The notes beneath the pieces are model-generated. The model did not search any database. It had not been told where the DNA came from and was given only the letters and a program-made list of their open reading frames with translations. Positions 59,861 to 64,000 of a DNA stretch of 64,000 nt are shown in pieces (position 1 is the first letter of the stretch; each line of letters starts with the position of its first letter). The DNA is from Pseudoscleropodium purum. Taxonomy: Eukaryota; Streptophyta; Bryopsida; Hypnales; Brachytheciaceae. The DNA is taken from assembly GCA_963969395.1 (NCBI GenBank), contig OZ017805.1, positions 9,858,001-9,922,000 on the forward strand, read 5' to 3'. A program made the translations under genes and the position numbers.

Positions 59861-60467
59861 AGGATAATGGCACTTACTCGAAACTCATAGCAACGTCCAC
59901 GCTCGCCACTGAAACTGTCAAACTTGGGCCAGAAGATGTTGGAATACAATATGCCGCAATCCGCAAGAGTACAAGAAAGCTCAACAAAGGAAAATGAACA
60001 AGTCAGCTACAGAAAGACTGATTAATTTTGATGTGAAATTGGCACAGAAGATGGAGGTTCCGAAGAAGGTAAACAGAGCTTCTAGAGAGTAGGCGCGGAA
60101 ATACTTGAGCAAAATGTTCTGGATTTTTGTATTTCCCTCAAATTCCTCAACATCATTCCACATCGGCGTACAACTTCTCTACATCACTTAACGCTTTGAG
60201 TAATGTCAGCACATTCCTTGTCAGGTTTACACCATTGGAGTGCGGCGCCTTTAGTATGGAATCAACAACAGATTTGCCAACATTATAATGTTTATTAATA
60301 GTGTATATATTTATTCACATTCTTTGGATGATATTTGATGAATTTATGAAGGGCTGACATACCATGAAACAATACTTCCCAACAGCTACACACTTAAAGT
60401 AGGGGGCTCAAAAATCATTCATCTAAAGAAAAAGATGCATTTTTATTATTTTCGTTATTTTTGATAT
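59861..60467. other. Spacer, nothing recognised
   Basis: AT-rich to neutral DNA without gene, element end or repeat that I can support. Confidence 0.5.
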
Positions 60468-60600
60468 TTCGTTACAATATAACAAAATAACAAAATAACA
60501 TAAATAACAAAATAACAATATGACAAAATTAAAAAATTAAAAAAACAAGTATTACTCAAATAAATACTAAAAATAAAAAAATTTAAAATTTAAAATCTCC
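60468..60600. repeat. A-rich low-complexity tract
   Basis: Runs of AAATAAC-type heptamers and A-rich sequence, partly tandem. Confidence 0.75.
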
Positions 60601-60847
60601 TAGTTTCCTAGACAGGAAGTTTAGGACGTAGGTTTTAAGAATCTCGTATTTTTCTAGATCCCAGATCTATATTAGATTTGTTTCTATAATGTTATTAACA
60701 ATTTTAGCAATGTGGAAATTGACTATTTCTATCATAGTCACAATGTAGCGAAAATCTCTAGGAGTTACCAAAAAAAATAAAAACTGCAAGTCTATCTAAC
60801 TTTATTCTAGACTAACTATATCCGATTTGAGTTTCCGTGTTCCCACA
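60600..60847 (-). mobile_element. Fragment G: 5' end of a gag-like unit
   Basis: On minus this begins TGTGGGAACACGGAAACTC at 60847 and follows the family 5' leader (TAGACTTGCAG, TTGGTAACTCC-like, GGAAACAAATCT-like blocks) for about 250 bp to the TCTAGGAAACTAGG site near 60605, then ends in the A-rich tract. No coding part is attached. Confidence 0.7.
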
Positions 60848-61127
60848 ATAGTCAAATTTGACATACTTTACCATTTCGGAAAGAGTAAATCATATTCTAC
60901 AACTTAGCTTAGACAAAACTCACGAATAGATTAGTTTTTGCGTACTTATTTAGGATTAAACATTCTAATCAATTAGGTAGGAATAAAACATAAACATAAA
61001 AGTGTCTATTGCTTGGAAGGCCAAAAGACCACTTAACTTCTGAAATTCCATTGAATTTCACTAAATTGACACTAGGACCTATGTGCAAGTTTTCACCCTA
61101 GGGGTGGAGTTGAAAACACTCATAGAG
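60848..61127. other. Spacer between fragments G and K
   Basis: Short AT-rich spacer without recognised features. Confidence 0.4.
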
Positions 61128-61592
61128 ACCCGAATGGGAGTTATTCTGAAAGACATGCACAAGTTACTAGGGTACCTGGATCTGGATAGGGCCATAAACT
61201 TAACAAAGTTTCTAGAAGTCTCTAGAAACATATTCCAAAATACTCCAGTTAAGAAGACTCCAATTTGACAAACTCCGATTCAGCAGATTTCTAGTATTCT
61301 GGTTCAACCACAATCGAAAGGACTAAAGGCTATTCTGACTCCAACTATAGATCTTGAAGTCAGTCAAGCATGGATTCCAACAAAGTAAGCGGTACTAGAG
61401 CTAGAGAAGGAGCCAAGTAGGCTAACCGTTGCGATAGAGCAAAAAGTATCCGTCCCAACTCTTTCACCATCTAGATGGGTCATGACCAGAAAATTAAAGT
61501 CACTTAGATTGAATGTCCATGGCAATTTCAATGACTAGATTGGTACTATGACAAATCCAACTTGGTCTCCTCCGAAAGATAAACTACTAGGT
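61128..61592 (+). pseudogene. Fragment K: 3' part of a gag-like gene
   Basis: It reads ETRMGVILKDMHKLLGYLDL, DRAINLTKFLEVSRNIFQNT, then the Pro-rich tail (VSVPTLSPSRWVMTRK) and LNVHGNFND, in one frame with several TAG/TGA codons. It matches unit F better than B-E (NLTKF, PTLSPS, HGNFND). Both ends are broken and no family termini are present. Confidence 0.65.
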
Positions 61593-61649
61593 CATTAACA
61601 TTGCCTTCTCCTACATGTTATGCAAATGAGCTGTGTGAATGTTTATGTA

Positions 61650-62483
61650 GTCATTCTAGATGTAGAGTTGGACATGGGGAGTGACATTCGTACTACAGCC
61701 ATTACATTGAACAAAGACAATTTCTTGGATAATGGGCACCCCAATGGATGACATGTAATTCCTAGTGGCTTTTGAATTACAATCAATACCTTCTTCAATA
61801 AGGATGAAAAAAAGGTCAATGCTCATCAAAATTGGAGAAGAAGAGGGAAATGAGAAAGATGAGTACTTCATTGATGAAGGCAATGGAGGATTAGAGGCAT
61901 TGCGCTAGGTGCATTTGCTTCTTAAGACCAATTGGGGTCATCAAATTATTTGGGTTAGCCTCTTATGCGAGTGGTAGTTGGTATGCCAGTTACTACATCT
62001 TCAAAGAGGCAAGCAAAAAAAAAAAGGTGGACCTTTTTGAATCTATTATGCAAACATTGGCACTTATTGTAAAATAACAAGAGATTCTAAGGATGGACCA
62101 AGCCACAAAGCTTTTTTGAAGAGTTAAGGCAAAGTAGACAAATGAAGCAAGATTATTTTAGCAAAAATCAAACAATGCCAGTTGCAATCTTGCAGCCTGC
62201 TTCAACTTCTCATCAATTGATGATTCAAAATCATCCCTCTATATCAAATGACAATGAAATATCTATGCCACAAGGGGCTATACTAGTACCTTTGCCTCTT
62301 CTTGTTGATGCACTAATACCTAACCCTCTTCCTCCTCCCCATGAAAGTATTGTAGGTCCACCTTCATTGCCAACCACAACCATTGCAGATTTAGAGGATA
62401 TGCAAAAAAATGCCCGAGCATCACCAATCCAATTGGAGGAATTTGATTACAAACAAAACCTAGAAGTGTCGAAAAATGTCTAA
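61650..62483 (+). pseudogene. Second copy of the coding relic (acidic exon and after)
   Basis: It matches the 52.35-52.98 kb exon: DNFLDNGHPNG against DKIDFLESGYLL, and MKKRSMLIKIGEEEGNEKDE, then FIDEGNGGLE, against RKSILVYNEVEDISSKEEEE, then YVDEGGLD. Frameshifts and stops are frequent. The distal part, 62142-62483, is open for 113 codons and Pro-rich (PLLVDALIPNPLPPPHESIV). This is a diverged duplicate, so the relic is a repeated family and not a single lost gene. Confidence 0.45.
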
Positions 62484-62561
62484 CCTAGAGCTTGGACGTG
62501 GCGCCATTTCCAAAAAAGATCCACCAAAAGGTTGTACCAAATAATCACTCGATGTCATTTG

Positions 62562-62582
62562 TTTTAGCTCAACTTGAGTTGA
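62562..62582. repeat. Palindrome copy in the second relic
   Basis: TTTAGCTCAACTTGAGTTGA, a decayed form, follows the CACTCGATGTCATTTG segment just as the copy at 53294 follows GATCACTTGCC. Position relative to exons is therefore conserved between the two relic copies. Confidence 0.55.
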
Positions 62583-62774
62583 TTTTCATCATGGGGTGTT
62601 AGTTGTAGATAAAGTATGGATAAATCATTTACTTTTGCAGAATTGAACTTCTACTATATTGAACTATAGAATACAAATGTTTCCAACTAAATTTTAAATG
62701 TTTGAATACATTTACAAAACCAGTAATGTATCATGGTCGTCTTAAAAAAATCATTTTTGAAAACTTGAATTGCA

Positions 62775-62985
62775 GGGCTTGTTCAATTTGGTATTTTGCC
62801 TACATCACAATCTTTGCCTACTATACAATTACATCTTTTATCCCTTCTACACTATGCAATTTGGGATGAAATTCCTCAGCTTAGACACCATGCAATTGAA
62901 CCTAAGAAAGAGATTGAGATTCCAAACCATCATAATGTGGAGCTTAATAAAAATTGCAATGTTTGATAGTACCTCCAAGCATAAG
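62775..62985 (+). pseudogene. Second relic copy: AG/GT-bounded exon
   Basis: After TTGCAG the frame reads GLVQFGILPTSQSLPTIQLH onward to ELNKNCNV and ends before GTATGG near 62987. It is the counterpart of the 53.5-53.7 kb exon by position and boundary signals; residue similarity is weak. Confidence 0.35.
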
Positions 62986-63070
62986 GTATGGTATTGAATT
63001 GTACACCTTTGTCTTTCTATGATTTGGCTTCTCTAGTAACACTATGCTTTGTCTTTTACACTCAATGGTG

Positions 63071-63647
63071 TTTGGAGGGCACTACCTTATGCATGAATTT
63101 TTAAATAAAAGATGATTTAATTTGAATTAAATCATTAATTTGATTTCATTTGTTTAATTCGCAAATTTAAGAAGGAATATCTATTTTGAACTTTTCAAAT
63201 ACCCTCTCCAAATTTTGTCCATAAATATTTGTTGAAGTCTAAAAACCTCAAATGGATTTTTAGAGATAAAACTTAGATTTAATATCCACGCAAACATAAT
63301 TCAAAGTTTTTTGAAAGTAGTAATTCTCCTATGCCTAAAGGAGGTCCAAAGTCCTACATTTGACTTAACTATGAGCAGTTGTCGGTTGAGTTCTTATTCT
63401 TCCAATATGGAATGTCTCCACTATTGCTACCCTATTTGTATAAAAAGCTTTACTTTCCACCTTTAAACACAAATGATCACACGAGTGACTTTCAAAAGCT
63501 AGATGCCCTTTGTAACTAGCTTCAAAAGTCACTTCAAATGACTAATAATGACTTTAGTTCTTAAATTTAAAATTCAAATTTGAACAAACAAATTCAAATT
63601 AAATCATCTTCTAAATAAAAGCTATGCATAAGGTGGTGCCCTCGAAA
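63071..63647. mobile_element. Element with about 57-bp terminal inverted repeats
   Basis: The left arm (from 63071, TTTGGAGGGCACTACCTTAT, through a GATGATTTAATTTGAATT block) is the reverse complement of the right arm ending at 63647 (GGTGGTGCCCTCGAAA) with a few mismatches. The interior is AT-rich and non-coding. It is MITE-like. No matching target duplication is seen at these borders. The arms may extend outward to a shared GGTACC at about 63657. Confidence 0.6.
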
Positions 63648-63672
63648 TCCCTTCTTGGTACCAAGAGGGTTT

Positions 63673-63796
63673 TTTGAAGGCACCACCTCATGCATAACTT
63701 TTATTTAAAAATCATGAACTAACAATATTTGACCACTTCAATTTACAATAGTCTGAATTAAAAAAATTAGTTATGCATGAGGTTGTGCCCTTCAAA
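63673..63796. mobile_element. Short related inverted-repeat element
   Basis: TTTGAAGGCACCACCTCATG at 63673 pairs with CATGAGGTTGTGCCCTTCAA ending 63796, giving 28-bp arms around about 70 bp. The arms are the same sequence family as those of the 577-bp element next to it, which it adjoins head to tail. Confidence 0.6.
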
Positions 63797-64000
63797 CCCT
63801 TTTTGGGTATTGACAGGCCTTAGAGGAGTCTTTTCTTGTTGTATACCTATTGACTTTACAACCTCCCAAGCCATTTTTAATCTAAATTTGGATATACAAG
63901 TGAACTTTTGTGTTAGACATTTGAGGTTTCAAATTGCACTTAGTGTTCTTTGTTTAAGAAATAAAAAAATTTGGTTTGTTGTAATGCCTTCCAATTTGGA
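63797..64000. other. Right-end spacer, nothing recognised
   Basis: AT-rich sequence to the window edge without supported features. Confidence 0.5.

Noticed and set aside
58905..59861. Open frames of 68-75 codons at 58.9-59.9 kb
   Set aside because: They run across the 143-bp satellite and repeat its translation.

Overview
The window looks like intergenic DNA from the nuclear genome of a land plant with a large, repeat-rich genome. The reasons are strong AT bias, an absence of compact host genes, a plant-type Ty1/copia relic, many decayed LTR-retrotransposon-like units, MITEs, satellites, and base changes of the kind left by plant CG and CHG methylation. I cannot name the species. No complete, convincing host gene is visible. 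Nearly all coding signal belongs to mobile elements or to decayed gene relics.

The dominant feature is one family of 2.6-3.6 kb units, here called A to K. Each complete unit starts TGT(G) and ends ACA. Three have a visible 5-bp target duplication: B (CTACT), E (ACACT) and C (GTAAT/ATAAT). Each carries one long gag-like reading frame of about 550-660 codons but no protease, reverse transcriptase or integrase, and no paired LTRs. Unit A (4.46-10.57 kb, minus) is split by a 2.2 kb insertion and also holds a hAT-type MITE. B (13.27-16.84), C (18.09-20.71, internally deleted), D (27.87-31.41), E (42.59-46.18) and F (54.85-57.88, 3' truncated) lie on plus. G and K (60.6-61.6 kb) are scraps. H (35.14-38.44) is a GC-rich, nearly intact lineage with two TATA boxes and one in-frame UAG. 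J (48.58-51.29, minus) is a third, more diverged lineage.

Other contents, left to right: 0-4.4 kb is featureless AT-rich DNA. 10.6-13.3 kb holds an (AT)n microsatellite, a second copy of the hAT MITE and a minisatellite. 20.7-27.9 and 31.4-35.1 kb are AT-rich and built from degenerate tandem arrays with periods near 130-180 bp. 38.4-41.2 kb is a truncated copia element on minus (gag, zinc knuckle, protease, then cut). 46.2-54.8 kb is a multi-exon coding relic, split by unit J, that ends in a recognisable FCP1/HAD-phosphatase-like domain. A diverged partial copy lies at 61.65-62.99 kb. A 20-bp palindrome of the form TTTAGCTC-n5-GAGCTAAA recurs through its introns and flanks. 58.2-59.9 kb holds two adjacent satellites, the first an 86-bp unit made largely of palindromes. 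63.07-63.80 kb holds two related elements with terminal inverted repeats.

The elements form a nested history: the MITE and an unknown 2.2 kb element sit inside A, J sits inside the coding relic, E sits inside a palindrome-bearing tandem array, and H abuts the broken copia. Translations were done by eye, and family assignments rest on recognised motifs rather than database searches.
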